Below are positions 25,164 through 33,764 of a stretch of 53,738 nucleotides of DNA, piece by piece (position 1 is the stretch's first letter; every line of letters starts with the position of its first letter). Source of the DNA: Robiginitalea marina (GTDB lineage: Bacteria; Bacteroidota; Bacteroidia; Flavobacteriales; Flavobacteriaceae); the NCBI RefSeq assembly GCF_024006985.1, contig NZ_JAMXIB010000014.1, positions 1 through 53,738 of the forward strand, read 5' to 3'. The notes under the pieces are model-generated. The model made no database searches and was not told the origin of the DNA. It saw only the letters and a list, made by a program, of their open reading frames with translations. The position numbers and the translations under genes are program-made.

Positions 25164-26837
25164 TTATGGGTTCTGTTTGGCCCTGATCTCAAGGGCCTCT
25201 TCCAGGGTATAGGGCCGGTATTCAAACTCAGGCCCGAACAGGTCTTTGCCGTAGGCCTCCACGGTCTGGCTGAATCCGGCCTGCTCCCTTCGGGCGTTTA
25301 CATTTTCGGGGTCTTCTATGGGCCAGATCAGGCTGACCTCTTCCGGCGTCCCGGTAAAATAGGACATCCCCTGGGTACCGTAACGCTGGGGTTTATCCTG
25401 GCCCATTAAGGACCGGTCGAGCATCATGGCATACAGCCGGTAGGGCAATTCCCCGGTTTCGGCCGCTATCCGGATCTGCGGCAAAAATTCGTCTATCCGG
25501 TTGGAATGCTGGATTACGTACCAGGCCGCCAGGTTGGCCGGCACCCCCACCAGGGTTTTCCCGGGGTAGCCGTATATGGCCATTATGGAATCGATGGTAC
25601 GGAGGTTGGCGCTGTCCAGGGCCACTTGTTTGCGCCAGGATTCAAAATCCATTTCGGCCCGGTATTTCTGGTCCAATTCCAGCACACTGTCCAGGGCCCG
25701 TTTCAGGGGGAGGTCAAAGCGGGCCTCGTCATCCAGGGGGGGGAGTTCCAGTTCCTCCAGGTCGTTGTAGTGCAGTTTTTGCCGGATGTTACCCTGCTCC
25801 AGGCGCAACACCCCGGGGTTGGAGCGGACGATGGTCTTCAGGGCGGTCATGTCGGTAAAATAAAAGGGGAAATGCAGGTTGAAAGTGTCTTTGAGGGCCG
25901 TGGTCGCCGCTTTGGAAGAGGCCGACAGCCCGACTACGGCATAACCGCGGGCAAGGGCTGTATCCGTTACCCTGCTGAGTTCCGCAAAGGCCTCCGCATT
26001 GCTTTTGGCCAGGTCATAGGCCACTACCATGAGGAGGTTTTTTCGCTGCAGGAGGAAGGGGGCCAGGTCCTGCCCGTCAAACTCCATGGTAAAATCGTGG
26101 ATGGGGGGCTCGTACCCTGCCTGTATTTCCCGCGTACCTTCAAGGCCGATGAACTCCCCTTTTACCTCAGGATAATCGCCCAGGGTGGTCATGATTTCTT
26201 CCTTCCCGTCTACCCGGAATTTCCAGCGGTACTCATAAACGGGTTTGGGGGCATCCTCCGGGACAACCATCCCCTCAGGGATGCTTTTACCCACGGCATA
26301 GGGGCGGAAATCCACCACCGGAAGGTGGTTCAGCACATGGTTTCCAAACCAGATGCAGGCCACCAGGGCCACCAGGGTGGCCCAGAGCCGGAACCCGGGG
26401 GTTCCAAGGGGCCTGATGTGTTTTTTTCCAGCGAGGAGGAACAGGATCAGCACCAGCAGGATCACATCCTTCCCGAAGGATTGCCAGGGGGTCAGCTTTA
26501 CGGCATCGCCAAAACACCCGCAATCGGTGACCTTGTTGAAGTAAGCCGAATAAAAGGTAAGGAAGGTGAAAAATGCGATGGTGGCCAGCAGGGTCCACAG
26601 GGTCAGTTGGATCCGGAACCCCAGCAGGAGGGTCACCCCAAGGATGACTTCCAGGACCACGACAAAGAGGGCCAGAGCGAGGGCATAAGGCTCCAAAAAA
26701 GGCAGGTCCAGCACGGCCGGGCTGAAGTATTCCTCCAGCTTAAAGGAAAACCCCAGGGGGTCATTGAGTTTGATGAGCCCGCTGACGATGAACAGCACCC
26801 CTACCAGGATGCGGGCACAGGTTATGGCGTATTTCAT
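25164..26837 (-). CDS. DoxX-family membrane protein of the BT_3928 type
   Basis: The product has 557 residues. Residues 1-150 are a DoxX/MauE-like four-helix membrane domain: ARILVGVLFIVSGLIKLNDP at the start and TDCGCFGDAVKLTPWQSFGKD, a Cys-rich loop typical of MauE-like proteins. A periplasmic part follows, including a thioredoxin-like stretch at about 265-365 (LMVVAYDLAKSNAEAFAELS) that has no CxxC pair, and a long C-terminal region of unknown fold. Its ATG overlaps the stop of the DUF1599 gene (ATGA) and it precedes tpiA by 14 bases. The role is unknown; a redox or quinone-linked function is only a suggestion from the DoxX/MauE relation. Confidence 0.85.
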   Translation of the reverse strand: MKYAITCARILVGVLFIVSGLIKLNDPLGFSFKLEEYFSPAVLDLPFLEPYALALALFVVVLEVILGVTLLLGFRIQLTLWTLLATIAFFTFLTFYSAYFNKVTDCGCFGDAVKLTPWQSFGKDVILLVLILFLLAGKKHIRPLGTPGFRLWATLVALVACIWFGNHVLNHLPVVDFRPYAVGKSIPEGMVVPEDAPKPVYEYRWKFRVDGKEEIMTTLGDYPEVKGEFIGLEGTREIQAGYEPPIHDFTMEFDGQDLAPFLLQRKNLLMVVAYDLAKSNAEAFAELSRVTDTALARGYAVVGLSASSKAATTALKDTFNLHFPFYFTDMTALKTIVRSNPGVLRLEQGNIRQKLHYNDLEELELPPLDDEARFDLPLKRALDSVLELDQKYRAEMDFESWRKQVALDSANLRTIDSIMAIYGYPGKTLVGVPANLAAWYVIQHSNRIDEFLPQIRIAAETGELPYRLYAMMLDRSLMGQDKPQRYGTQGMSYFTGTPEEVSLIWPIEDPENVNARREQAGFSQTVEAYGKDLFGPEFEYRPYTLEEALEIRAKQNP

Positions 26838-27397
26838 GTTGCAGGGCTGTTTTCCCCGGGCTCCTCCCCGAGGTGGATCAGGGCGAACACCGCATAGTTG
26901 ATCATGTCCTGGTAATTGGCTTCGACCCCTTCGCTGACCTCGGTCAGGCCCTTGTTGTTTTCGATCTGTTTGACCCGGAGCAGTTTCTGCAGAATCAGGT
27001 CAGTCAGGGACGACACCCGCATTTCCCTCCAGGCCTCCCCGTAATCGTGGTTCTTGGCTTCCATCAGGGCTTTGGTGAGGCCCACCTGCCGGTCGTAAAG
27101 GGCAACGGCCCGGCCCGGGTCGAGGTCGGGCATTTCCGCCACCCCCAGCTCCAGCTGGATCAGGGCCATCACCGAATAATTGATAATGCCGATGAATTCG
27201 GCCCGTTCCCCTTCGGCCACGCGTCGTTCCTCTTTTTCCTGCAGGCTGCGGATACGCTGGGCCTTGATAAAGATCTGGTCCGTCAGGGAAGGCAGGCGCA
27301 GGATCCGCCAGGCGGCCCCGTAGTCTTTCATTTTCCGCTGGAACAGGTCCCGGCACCGGCTGATGACGGCGTCATAGGCTTGGGAAGTTTCCTTCAT
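26834..27397 (-). CDS. DUF1599 protein with two internal repeats
   Basis: The 187-residue soluble protein consists of two copies of a roughly 85-residue helical repeat. The first has RKMKDYGAAWRILRLPSLTDQ and ends in FIGIINYSVMALIQLE; the second has EAKNHDYGEAWREMRVSSLTD and ends in YQDMINYAVFALIHL. The paired D-Y-G and N-Y positions are conserved in both copies and may bind a nucleotide or metal, in the manner of all-alpha NTP pyrophosphohydrolases, but that link is a guess. It is the first gene of the string with the DoxX-family gene, tpiA and prmA, and is divergent from folP with 92 bases between the starts. Confidence 0.85.
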   Translation of the reverse strand: MKETSQAYDAVISRCRDLFQRKMKDYGAAWRILRLPSLTDQIFIKAQRIRSLQEKEERRVAEGERAEFIGIINYSVMALIQLELGVAEMPDLDPGRAVALYDRQVGLTKALMEAKNHDYGEAWREMRVSSLTDLILQKLLRVKQIENNKGLTEVSEGVEANYQDMINYAVFALIHLGEEPGENSPAT

Positions 27398-27489
27398 AGA
27401 TTTTGCGTAATTTTCCGCCCGGGGCGCACCCCGTCAAAAGTACCATTTTATACGGTGTTGTCCATAATGCATTCCAAAGGTATCGAATT

Positions 27490-28317
27490 ATGACCATTTG
27501 TTGCCGGGGGGAACTCCTCGACCTCAGCCAGCCCCGGGTAATGGGCATCCTGAACTGTACGCCAGATTCCTTTTTCGATGGGGGCTCCTTCTGGGACCCC
27601 TACCTGGCCATGCGGCAGGCAGAAGCGATGTTGGCGGCCGGGGCCGATTTCATCGATGTAGGCGGGTACAGTTCCCGGCCGGGAGCTGCCGATGTGGGGG
27701 AAGAGGAGGAACTGCGGCGGGTGGTGCCCGTCATTGAAGGCCTCCTGGTGGAATTCCCCGGGGCCCGGATCTCGGTGGACACCTTCCGCAGCAGGGTGGC
27801 CCGGGAGGCCCTGGATGCCGGGGCGGCCATGGTGAACGACATCAGCGCGGGCCTGAGGGACCAAAACATGCTCCCTCTGGTGGCCCAGCGGCAGGTGCCC
27901 TATGTGATGATGCACATGAAGGGCACCCCCCAGACCATGGCCCGCGAAACCCATTACGACGATCTGGTCGGCGAGGTCCTGCATTATTTTTCGGAGCGCC
28001 TGGCCGCCGCCAGGGCGCTGGGGATTACGGACTGTATTGTGGACCCGGGCTTTGGGTTCGCCAAGACCCGGGAACAGAATTTCCGCCTGCTCCGGTCCCT
28101 GAATGAATTCCAGACGCTCCGCGCCCCGCTCCTGGCAGGCCTAAGCCGTAAATCGATGGTCTATAAAACGCTCGGGGGCGGCCCCGGCGATGCCCTCAAC
28201 GGGACCACTGCCCTTCACATGCTGGCCCTGGAAGGCGGGGCGCAACTGCTTCGGGTGCATGACGTAAAGGAAGCCGTGGAGTGCATCCGCCTTTGGGAAG
28301 CCTTTACGGGGGCCTGA
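27490..28317 (+). CDS. folP: Dihydropteroate synthase
   Basis: From the ATG at 27490 the protein has 275 residues and the FolP TIM barrel. Motifs are GILNCTPDSFFDGG (residues 19-32), which binds pterin pyrophosphate, IDVGGYSSRPGA (55-66; the second residue of the usual STRPGA is Ser here, a mild variant), ISVDTFRSRVA, MVNDISAG and, near the end, GLSRKSM with the catalytic Lys/Arg region and LRVHDVKEA. It joins p-aminobenzoate to the pterin in folate synthesis. The diadenylate cyclase gene follows 54 bases later, a common folP-cdaA pairing in Bacteroidota. Confidence 0.97.
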   Translation: MTICCRGELLDLSQPRVMGILNCTPDSFFDGGSFWDPYLAMRQAEAMLAAGADFIDVGGYSSRPGAADVGEEEELRRVVPVIEGLLVEFPGARISVDTFRSRVAREALDAGAAMVNDISAGLRDQNMLPLVAQRQVPYVMMHMKGTPQTMARETHYDDLVGEVLHYFSERLAAARALGITDCIVDPGFGFAKTREQNFRLLRSLNEFQTLRAPLLAGLSRKSMVYKTLGGGPGDALNGTTALHMLALEGGAQLLRVHDVKEAVECIRLWEAFTGA

Positions 28318-28347
28318 AAACAGGGACGCCAGGTCCTGTAATTTTTC

Positions 28348-28355
28348 TACTTTTA
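28348..28355 (+). promoter_or_regulatory. Candidate -7 box between folP and cdaA
   Basis: TACTTTTA resembles TAnnTTTG and lies 16 bases before the TTG start of cdaA. It would allow cdaA and the DUF3667 gene to be expressed apart from folP. No -33 element was recognised. Confidence 0.3.
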
Positions 28356-28371
28356 CAAAAACCTGCTGGGA

Positions 28372-29160
28372 TTGGACTTTCTTAATTTTCTGGATTTTGG
28401 GGTTACCGACCTGATCGATATCCTGCTGGTGGCCATCCTGCTTTTCTACCTGTACCGCCTGGTCCGCGGCACGGTAGCCATCAACATCTTTATCGGCATC
28501 GTCATTATCTGGGCCTTCTGGAAAGGGACCGAGCTCTTGGACATGCAAATGACCTCCAGCATGGTGGGCGGTTTTATGCAGGTGGGCCTGATCGCCCTGA
28601 TCATCGTCTTCCAGCAGGAGATCCGCAAGTTCCTCCTCGTTTTGGGGTCCACGAATTTTGCCAACAAGCGCCGCCTGGTGAAACATTTCCGGTTCCTCCG
28701 CCAGGAAGGGGTCAGTACCGACCTGGACGTGGAAGGGCTGCTGGCCGCCTGCGAGACCATGGGAAAGACCGGCACCGGGGCCCTGGTGGTCGTGGAGCGC
28801 GACACCTCCCTGGATTTTATCCGCTCCTCCGGGGACCCCATGCAGATTGAGGTGAACCAGCCGATCGTAGAAAGCATCTTTTTCAAGAACAGCCCCCTGC
28901 ACGACGGGGCAGCCATCATCAAGGGCAATACCATCGTGGCCACGCGGGTAATCCTGCCGGTCTCCCGGGAGCGGTCCATCCCCCAGCGCTACGGGTTGCG
29001 CCACCGGGCAGCCATCGGCATCACCGAACGCACCGACGCCCTGGCCCTGGTGGTCAGCGAAGAAACCGGCCTTATCTCCTACATCAAAAACGGAGAATTC
29101 GTACTGTATAAAGACATGGAAGAACTGGAGCGGATGCTCCGCAAGGACCTCAGCACATGA
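28372..29160 (+). CDS. cdaA: Membrane diadenylate cyclase CdaA
   Basis: The start is a TTG at 28372, the only position that gives the usual N-terminus (DFLNFLDFGVTDLIDILLV); the product has 262 residues. Three membrane helices lie at about 11-30, 36-52 and 66-82. The DisA_N cyclase domain fills the rest, with the catalytic DGA at residues 178-180 (SPLHDGAAII) and RHR at 210-212 (YGLRHRAAIGITE). It makes c-di-AMP, which controls potassium and osmotic balance. It is 54 bases after folP and overlaps the DUF3667 gene by ATGA. The E in the metal site (SEETGLIS) is present, so the enzyme should be active. Confidence 0.96.
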   Translation: MDFLNFLDFGVTDLIDILLVAILLFYLYRLVRGTVAINIFIGIVIIWAFWKGTELLDMQMTSSMVGGFMQVGLIALIIVFQQEIRKFLLVLGSTNFANKRRLVKHFRFLRQEGVSTDLDVEGLLAACETMGKTGTGALVVVERDTSLDFIRSSGDPMQIEVNQPIVESIFFKNSPLHDGAAIIKGNTIVATRVILPVSRERSIPQRYGLRHRAAIGITERTDALALVVSEETGLISYIKNGEFVLYKDMEELERMLRKDLST

Positions 29161-29933
29161 CCTGCAAAAATTGTGAAGGGACCCTGCGCACCGATTTCCT
29201 GTATTGCCCGGGCTGCGGGGCCAAAGCCCAGGTAAAACGCATCGATTTCAGCAGTCTGTTTACGGACATCTACGAGCGGTTCTTCAACCTGGAGAATTCC
29301 TTTTTCCGCACCTTCAAGGCCCTGACATTTAAACCGGAGGCCGTTATTGACGGGTATATGGAAGGGCTGCGCCGGCGGTTTATGAACCCCATCAGCTACC
29401 TCGGGGTGTCCCTGGCCCTTTCCGGGCTCATCTATTTCATCATGAAGGTCTATGCCCTGGAGCGGATAGACCTGGATATGATGGGTACCGGGGCCACAGC
29501 AGCCACGCGGAAGGTCTTTGACACCATCCTGGAATACAATTCCTTTTTTTTCCTGCTCTACATCCCGGTGATCGCCCTGGCGGCCATCCTGTCCTTCAAC
29601 CAGAGGGGGTATAACCTTCCGGAACACCTCGTTTCGGCCACCTACTCCCTGGCCCATTACTCCCTGCTCTCCTTTCCTTTCAGCGTAGCCATCCTGCTGC
29701 TGGATCCGAGAAATTACATGGGCTATTCCATGGGGATGCTGGTGTTCATGTTCCTGTATTCCCTTTATGCCCTGCTTCGGGTCCACCGCTATGGGCGGGG
29801 CATCGCCGTGGTGCGCAGCATCGTGTTCCTGGCCCTTTTATTTATCGGCTACATGGGGTTATCCATCACCATCAATGTGGTACTGGTACTCTTGGGGGTA
29901 GTATCCTTTGAAGATTTCCTGCCTGCCGGCTAG
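29157..29933 (+). CDS. DUF3667 membrane protein with N-terminal zinc ribbon
   Basis: The 258-residue product opens with a zinc ribbon, CKNCEGTLRTDFLYCPGCGA, with four cysteines in two CxxC pairs. A short amphipathic segment (FSSLFTDIYERFFNLENSF) and the hallmark RRRFMNPISYLG follow, then about five membrane helices to the C-terminus. This order is typical of DUF3667 proteins of Bacteroidota, whose role is unknown. The ATG overlaps the cdaA stop by four bases, so it is translationally coupled; a link to c-di-AMP or osmotic stress is possible but not shown. Its stop codon shares the bases CTAG with the stop of the convergent ABC exporter gene. Confidence 0.85.
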   Translation: MTCKNCEGTLRTDFLYCPGCGAKAQVKRIDFSSLFTDIYERFFNLENSFFRTFKALTFKPEAVIDGYMEGLRRRFMNPISYLGVSLALSGLIYFIMKVYALERIDLDMMGTGATAATRKVFDTILEYNSFFFLLYIPVIALAAILSFNQRGYNLPEHLVSATYSLAHYSLLSFPFSVAILLLDPRNYMGYSMGMLVFMFLYSLYALLRVHRYGRGIAVVRSIVFLALLFIGYMGLSITINVVLVLLGVVSFEDFLPAG

Positions 29934-31696
29934 GCGACTTCCTCCACCATGAACTGGGCCTCGTAGAGCTTGCTGTAGTACCCTTTTTTATCGAGGAGGG
30001 CCTGGTGCGTGCCGGTCTCCACAATGTGGCCCTTATCGAGCACTAAAATGGTATCCGCTTTCTTTACCGTGGCCAGCCGGTGGGCGATGATAATGGAGGT
30101 CCGGCCCTCGGTAACCTTCTCCGAAGCCTTCTGGATCAGCTGCTCCGAATAGGTGTCTATCGAAGAGGTGGCCTCGTCGAGCACCAGGATGCTGGGGTTG
30201 CGCATATAGGCCCTTAGGAAGGCGATCAGCTGGCGCTGCCCGCTGGAGAGCATGGTACCCCGTTCCTTCACGTTATATTGATACCCGCCGGGGAGGCTGC
30301 TGATAAAGTCGTGTACCCCGATCTGCCGGGCCGCCGCCTCAATATCGTCTATGGAAACCCCTGGGTCTTTCAGGGCGATGTTGTTCGCAATGGTGTCGGC
30401 AAAGAGGAATACATCCTGCAGCACCACGGCAATGTTATTCCTCAGGGAGGCGAGGGTATACTCCCTGATGTCCTTCCCGTCGAGCAGGATGGTCCCCGAA
30501 TGGATGTCGTAGAACCGGTTCAGCAGGTTGATGATGGTCGACTTCCCGGCCCCGGTGGAACCGACGATGGCGACCTTCTGCCCGGGTTTCACGGCAAAAG
30601 ATATCCCGTGGAGCACTTCCTCATCGGCCTCGTAGCCGAAACGGACGTCCCGAAACTCAATGGCCCCTTCCATATGGCTTACCTCCAGGGTACCTGTATC
30701 TTCGATGCGGCTTTCGGTATCCAGGATCTTGAAAACCCGGCCTGCCGCCACCATCCCCATCTGCAGGGTGTTGAACTTGTCGGCCAGTTGCCGCAAGGGC
30801 CGGAAGAGCATCTCGATAAGCAGGATGAAGGCAAAAAGGGTCCCGGCAATATCGGCCCCGGCGTCCACGATGTTCTGCAAACCGCCATACCAGACCACCA
30901 GGCCGATGGCCAGGGAGGTGACGATCTCTGCGATGGGAAAGAAAAAGGAGTTGTACCAGACGGTCTTCAGCCAGGCATTCTGGTGCTTTTCATTGATCTT
31001 CCGGAACTTTTCAGCCTCGATTTCCTCCCGGGTAAAGAGCTGTACAATCTTCATCCCGGTAAGGCGCTCCTGCACGAAGGAGTTCAGGTTGGATACCTGG
31101 GCCCTCACCTCGGTAAAGGCCACCTTCATGGCCCGCTGGAAGATCCGGGTGGCGTAAAGGATAAGGGGCAGGATGGCAAAGACCAAAACGGCCAGCTTCC
31201 AGTTCATCCAGATCATGATGGCAGAAGCGGCAAGCATCTTCAGCAGGTCGGCCACAATCATGAAAAAGCCCTGGGAGAAGATCTCCCCGATGCGCTGCAG
31301 GTCGGCGACGGACCGGGTAACCAGCACCCCCAGGGAAGAACGGCTGAAATAGGCCATGCGGAATCCGATCATCTTGTGGAACAGGGTGATCCGCATGTCC
31401 TTGATCACCGATTCCCCCAGCCAGTTGGCGTAATAGGTAAACAGGAGCTGGCACACCACCTGGCCCACCAGCACGGCCACCATCCAGGCAGAGAGTTCAA
31501 AAAGCAGGTCCCCGTCGCGCCTCGGGATGGCCTGGTCGATGATCTCCTTGAGGATCATAGGGGTGAGAACCGAGAAAACCGTGAGCAGGATGGCTGCCAG
31601 GGCGGTCCCGTAAAAGGTGCCCCGGTAGGGTTTTGTGAATGCCATTACCCGTTTGAACAGGTACAGGTCAAATGCCTTGCCGCTATCTTTCTCCAT
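29930..31696 (-). CDS. ABC exporter, fused permease and ATPase (MsbA/lipid A or drug type)
   Basis: The 588-residue half-transporter has six membrane helices at about 20-320 and a nucleotide-binding domain at about 345-585. Walker A is GSTGAGKST with Lys385, the signature is LSSGQRQ (one residue off LSGGQ), Walker B is ILVLDEATSSID, and the switch His is in IIIAHRLATV. As a homodimer it would export lipids or hydrophobic compounds; the substrate is not fixed by sequence. Its start overlaps the end of truA by 14 bases, so the two form an operon. Stop codons of this gene and the DUF3667 gene share the palindrome CTAG. Confidence 0.93.
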   Translation of the reverse strand: MEKDSGKAFDLYLFKRVMAFTKPYRGTFYGTALAAILLTVFSVLTPMILKEIIDQAIPRRDGDLLFELSAWMVAVLVGQVVCQLLFTYYANWLGESVIKDMRITLFHKMIGFRMAYFSRSSLGVLVTRSVADLQRIGEIFSQGFFMIVADLLKMLAASAIMIWMNWKLAVLVFAILPLILYATRIFQRAMKVAFTEVRAQVSNLNSFVQERLTGMKIVQLFTREEIEAEKFRKINEKHQNAWLKTVWYNSFFFPIAEIVTSLAIGLVVWYGGLQNIVDAGADIAGTLFAFILLIEMLFRPLRQLADKFNTLQMGMVAAGRVFKILDTESRIEDTGTLEVSHMEGAIEFRDVRFGYEADEEVLHGISFAVKPGQKVAIVGSTGAGKSTIINLLNRFYDIHSGTILLDGKDIREYTLASLRNNIAVVLQDVFLFADTIANNIALKDPGVSIDDIEAAARQIGVHDFISSLPGGYQYNVKERGTMLSSGQRQLIAFLRAYMRNPSILVLDEATSSIDTYSEQLIQKASEKVTEGRTSIIIAHRLATVKKADTILVLDKGHIVETGTHQALLDKKGYYSKLYEAQFMVEEVA

Positions 31697-32438
31697 CTGT
31701 CAGGTAAATGCCTTCAGGGTATATTATTTCCGTCAAATATAGCCCTTTTGCAGGGACCGATACCCCGGCCCGGGAACGGTCGCGGCTGCTGATAATTTCC
31801 TTGATGCCTTCCGGGGCGATCCGCCCCTTGCCCACTTCGAGCAGGGTGCCGACCACGGCCCTCACCATGTTGCGCAAAAACCGGTCTGCCGTAATGGTGA
31901 ACACCCAGGCTCCCCCCCGGGGTTCCCAGGCGGCCCGGGTGATCTTACAAAGATAGGTTTTGACATCGGTCTGCGAGCGGGAAAAGGCCTTGAAGTCGCT
32001 AAATTCCATTAAATAGGCGGCTGCAGTATTCATACGGCCAAAATCCAGGGGCTGCCGCACAAAACAGGCCGTGTCCAGCGCAAAGGGGTCCCGCTGCTGG
32101 ATGAGGTGATACTCGTAGGTGCGGCTCAGGGCCGAAAACCGGGCATGGGCCTCCGGGAGCACCGGGCAGATACCGCGCACGACGATATCCTCCGGCAAAA
32201 AGGCATTATACCGTTCCGGGAAATCACCGCCCAGGGGCGCTTCCCAATCGAAATGGGCCACCATCTCCCGGGCGTGTACCCCCGTATCGGTACGGCCGGC
32301 GGCTACCAGGGCCACTTCCCCCCCCAGCAAAAGCTTAAGCCGCTCTTCCATCGCCTCCTGCACAGTAAGGGCCGCCGGCTGCCGCTGCCAACCGTGGTAG
32401 TGTTTCCCCAGGTAGGAAAAGTGCATAAAGTAGCGCAT
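31683..32438 (-). CDS. truA: tRNA pseudouridine synthase A
   Basis: The ATG at 32438 gives 251 residues and the normal TruA beginning MRYFMHFSYLGKHYHGWQRQ; an in-frame TTG at 32465 falls inside the -7 promoter box and was rejected. The catalytic aspartate is Asp51 in AAGRTDTGVHA. Other marks are RTYEYHL, the KAFSRSQTDVKTYLC block and FLRNMVRAVVGTLLEVGKG. It makes pseudouridine at positions 38-40 of tRNA anticodon arms. The ABC exporter gene follows with a 14-base overlap. Confidence 0.96.
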   Translation of the reverse strand: MRYFMHFSYLGKHYHGWQRQPAALTVQEAMEERLKLLLGGEVALVAAGRTDTGVHAREMVAHFDWEAPLGGDFPERYNAFLPEDIVVRGICPVLPEAHARFSALSRTYEYHLIQQRDPFALDTACFVRQPLDFGRMNTAAAYLMEFSDFKAFSRSQTDVKTYLCKITRAAWEPRGGAWVFTITADRFLRNMVRAVVGTLLEVGKGRIAPEGIKEIISSRDRSRAGVSVPAKGLYLTEIIYPEGIYLTDGER

Positions 32439-32462
32439 GGGCCGGGTTTGGGATTTCACAGG

Positions 32463-32470
32463 CAAAGATA
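32463..32470 (-). promoter_or_regulatory. Bacteroidota -7 box for truA
   Basis: On the minus strand this is a perfect TAnnTTTG box (TATCTTTG), 24 bases before the truA ATG. It implies a leader of about 20 bases and serves the truA - ABC exporter pair. Confidence 0.55.
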
Positions 32471-32542
32471 CTAAGAACCCGGGGCACTCGCTTCAGGCAA
32501 AAAATAATTCACTGATTTTCAATTATTTTAGTTTTTTCTACC

Positions 32543-32550
32543 TACCTTCA
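32543..32550 (+). promoter_or_regulatory. Candidate -7 box for the small secreted protein
   Basis: TACCTTCA resembles TAnnTTTG and lies 27 bases before the ATG at 32578, in a distinctly AT-rich promoter region (32510-32577). A TTTTC at 32516-32520 may act as the -33 element. Confidence 0.4.
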
Positions 32551-32577
32551 TTAGCTAACTTTAAAACCAACCACACA

Positions 32578-33279
32578 ATGAAAAAACTAGTTACCCTTAT
32601 GGGGCTTTTCATGGTTTTCACCATGACTGCCCAGGAATTGTACTTCACCACCTACAATTTTACGGTGGAATCTCAAAATGTAGGAACTGTCTACAGGATG
32701 GTAAATGATTACTATTCCAAGAATAAACCGGCAGGGGTCACTGTTTCCCTGTACGAAAACCACTTCAACGACCACGGGGTGAATTTTACCCATTCCATTG
32801 TTTTTTCGGGGTCTGTCGATGCGCTGGGAGCCATGTACGGGAGCGGTGAAAACACCTCTTGGGAACTTTTTATCACCCGGCTTCAGCAGCACGTCAAGGA
32901 AGGATACAGTTCCGCTATGGGATCGCGTTTGGCCCACGCAGGCGACTTAAACCAAAAATTCCCCTTCCAGCGGGTAATGATGCTGGACGTGGAGGACGGA
33001 AGCGCTTTTTTGGAATTCTGGAAAAAGTTTAATTCCATCAATCCGGAGGGGCGCCTGGCCATGATTGGGAATATTTCGGCAGGCAGGTCCCCTGAGGGCG
33101 AAAGCCACTGGATCGTGAACGGCTTTAAGGACATGAAGTCGGCCATGGCGGGTGTTTCGAGTTTAATGACAGACACCCAGCGCGAAAGCAGGGATAAAAT
33201 GTGGGAAGAAAGCAAGGACACCTATGGCGATGTGCGTATGGTGCGCAACACCCTGCGCATCCTGCTCGGCCAGTGGTAG
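32578..33279 (+). CDS. Secreted protein of unknown function
   Basis: The 233-residue product starts MKKLVTLMGLFMVFTMTAQE, a clean signal peptide cleaved after TAQ. I do not recognise the family with certainty. The mature part has two similar halves, each opening with strands and an alpha helix, as in tandem ferredoxin-like (dimeric alpha-beta barrel) domains: one around YFTTYNFTVESQNVGTVYRM, the other around FQRVMMLDVEDGSAFLEFWK. No cysteine or catalytic motif stands out. It is a single-gene unit with its own promoter-like box and a perfect hairpin terminator, which fits a well-expressed periplasmic or secreted protein. Confidence 0.85.
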   Translation: MKKLVTLMGLFMVFTMTAQELYFTTYNFTVESQNVGTVYRMVNDYYSKNKPAGVTVSLYENHFNDHGVNFTHSIVFSGSVDALGAMYGSGENTSWELFITRLQQHVKEGYSSAMGSRLAHAGDLNQKFPFQRVMMLDVEDGSAFLEFWKKFNSINPEGRLAMIGNISAGRSPEGESHWIVNGFKDMKSAMAGVSSLMTDTQRESRDKMWEESKDTYGDVRMVRNTLRILLGQW

Positions 33280-33612
33280 ACCCCTTCGATTTTTTCCCTG
33301 CAAAGCCCGGTTTTCACGTGAAAACCGGGCTTTGTTATTTTTTGTGGTCGGCCTGCCAGATTATACGTTCCCGGCGCCGGGCGGTAATTAGGTTTTAAAA
33401 TAAAAGCTCTGATCTGAAAGGTACTGGCAGTGCATGGCAATACCTTTATTTCGGGGGGGCGGCACCCTTTGCATACACAGTAGCCCGAAGTTCCGGTAGG
33501 CAGTTTGGAACTTCAGCGGGCCGATTACGGCCCTGGCCATCCCTTGAACTTTATTCCCGATAAACGCAATCCCCTGGGGGCAACCCTGGACACGGAACCC
33601 AATAGCTAATTG
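33280..33612. other. Intergenic stretch with no gene-like content besides the terminator
   Basis: After the hairpin terminator at 33301-33334, the rest shows no convincing gene. A minus-strand frame of 78 codons (33388-33624) exists, but it lacks a signal, family resemblance or normal start context. The stretch ends where the 16-base tandem repeats begin. Confidence 0.6.
33301..33334 (+). terminator. Perfect hairpin terminator
   Basis: This 34-base sequence is a perfect palindrome centred at 33317/33318, with arms such as AAAGCCCGGTTTTC (33302-33315), followed by TTATTTTTT. It begins 21 bases after the stop of the secreted-protein gene. It is a textbook intrinsic terminator. Confidence 0.88.
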
Positions 33613-33764
33613 GCTAATTGCCAAATTCGCTAATTGACAAATTCGCTAATTGACAAATTCGCTAATTGACAAATTCGCTAATTGACAAATTCGCTAACTG
33701 ACAAATTCGCTAACTGACAAATTCGCTAACTGACAAATTCGCTAATTCGCTAATTAACCAATTC
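33613..33764. repeat. Tandem 16-base repeat array
   Basis: Eight head-to-tail copies of a 16-base unit occupy 33613-33740: one GCTAATTGCCAAATTC, four GCTAATTGACAAATTC and three GCTAACTGACAAATTC. A half unit (33741-33748) and one diverged copy (33749-33764) follow. The variants are grouped in blocks, as expected for growth by slippage. The last copy runs into the stop codon of the metallophosphoesterase gene. The array is AT-rich in a GC-rich genome. There are no spacers, so this is not a CRISPR array. Confidence 0.95.

Noticed and set aside
32439-32465. TTG start of truA at 32465
   Set aside because: It lies within the -7 promoter box; the ATG at 32438 gives the normal TruA N-terminus.
33388-33624. 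Minus-strand frame of 78 codons between the terminator and the repeats
   Set aside because: No family resemblance, no promoter box, and it starts inside the repeat array; probably chance or a decayed fragment.
33613-33764. Short repeats that might be a CRISPR array
   Set aside because: The 16-base units are directly head to tail with no spacers, and no cas genes are near.
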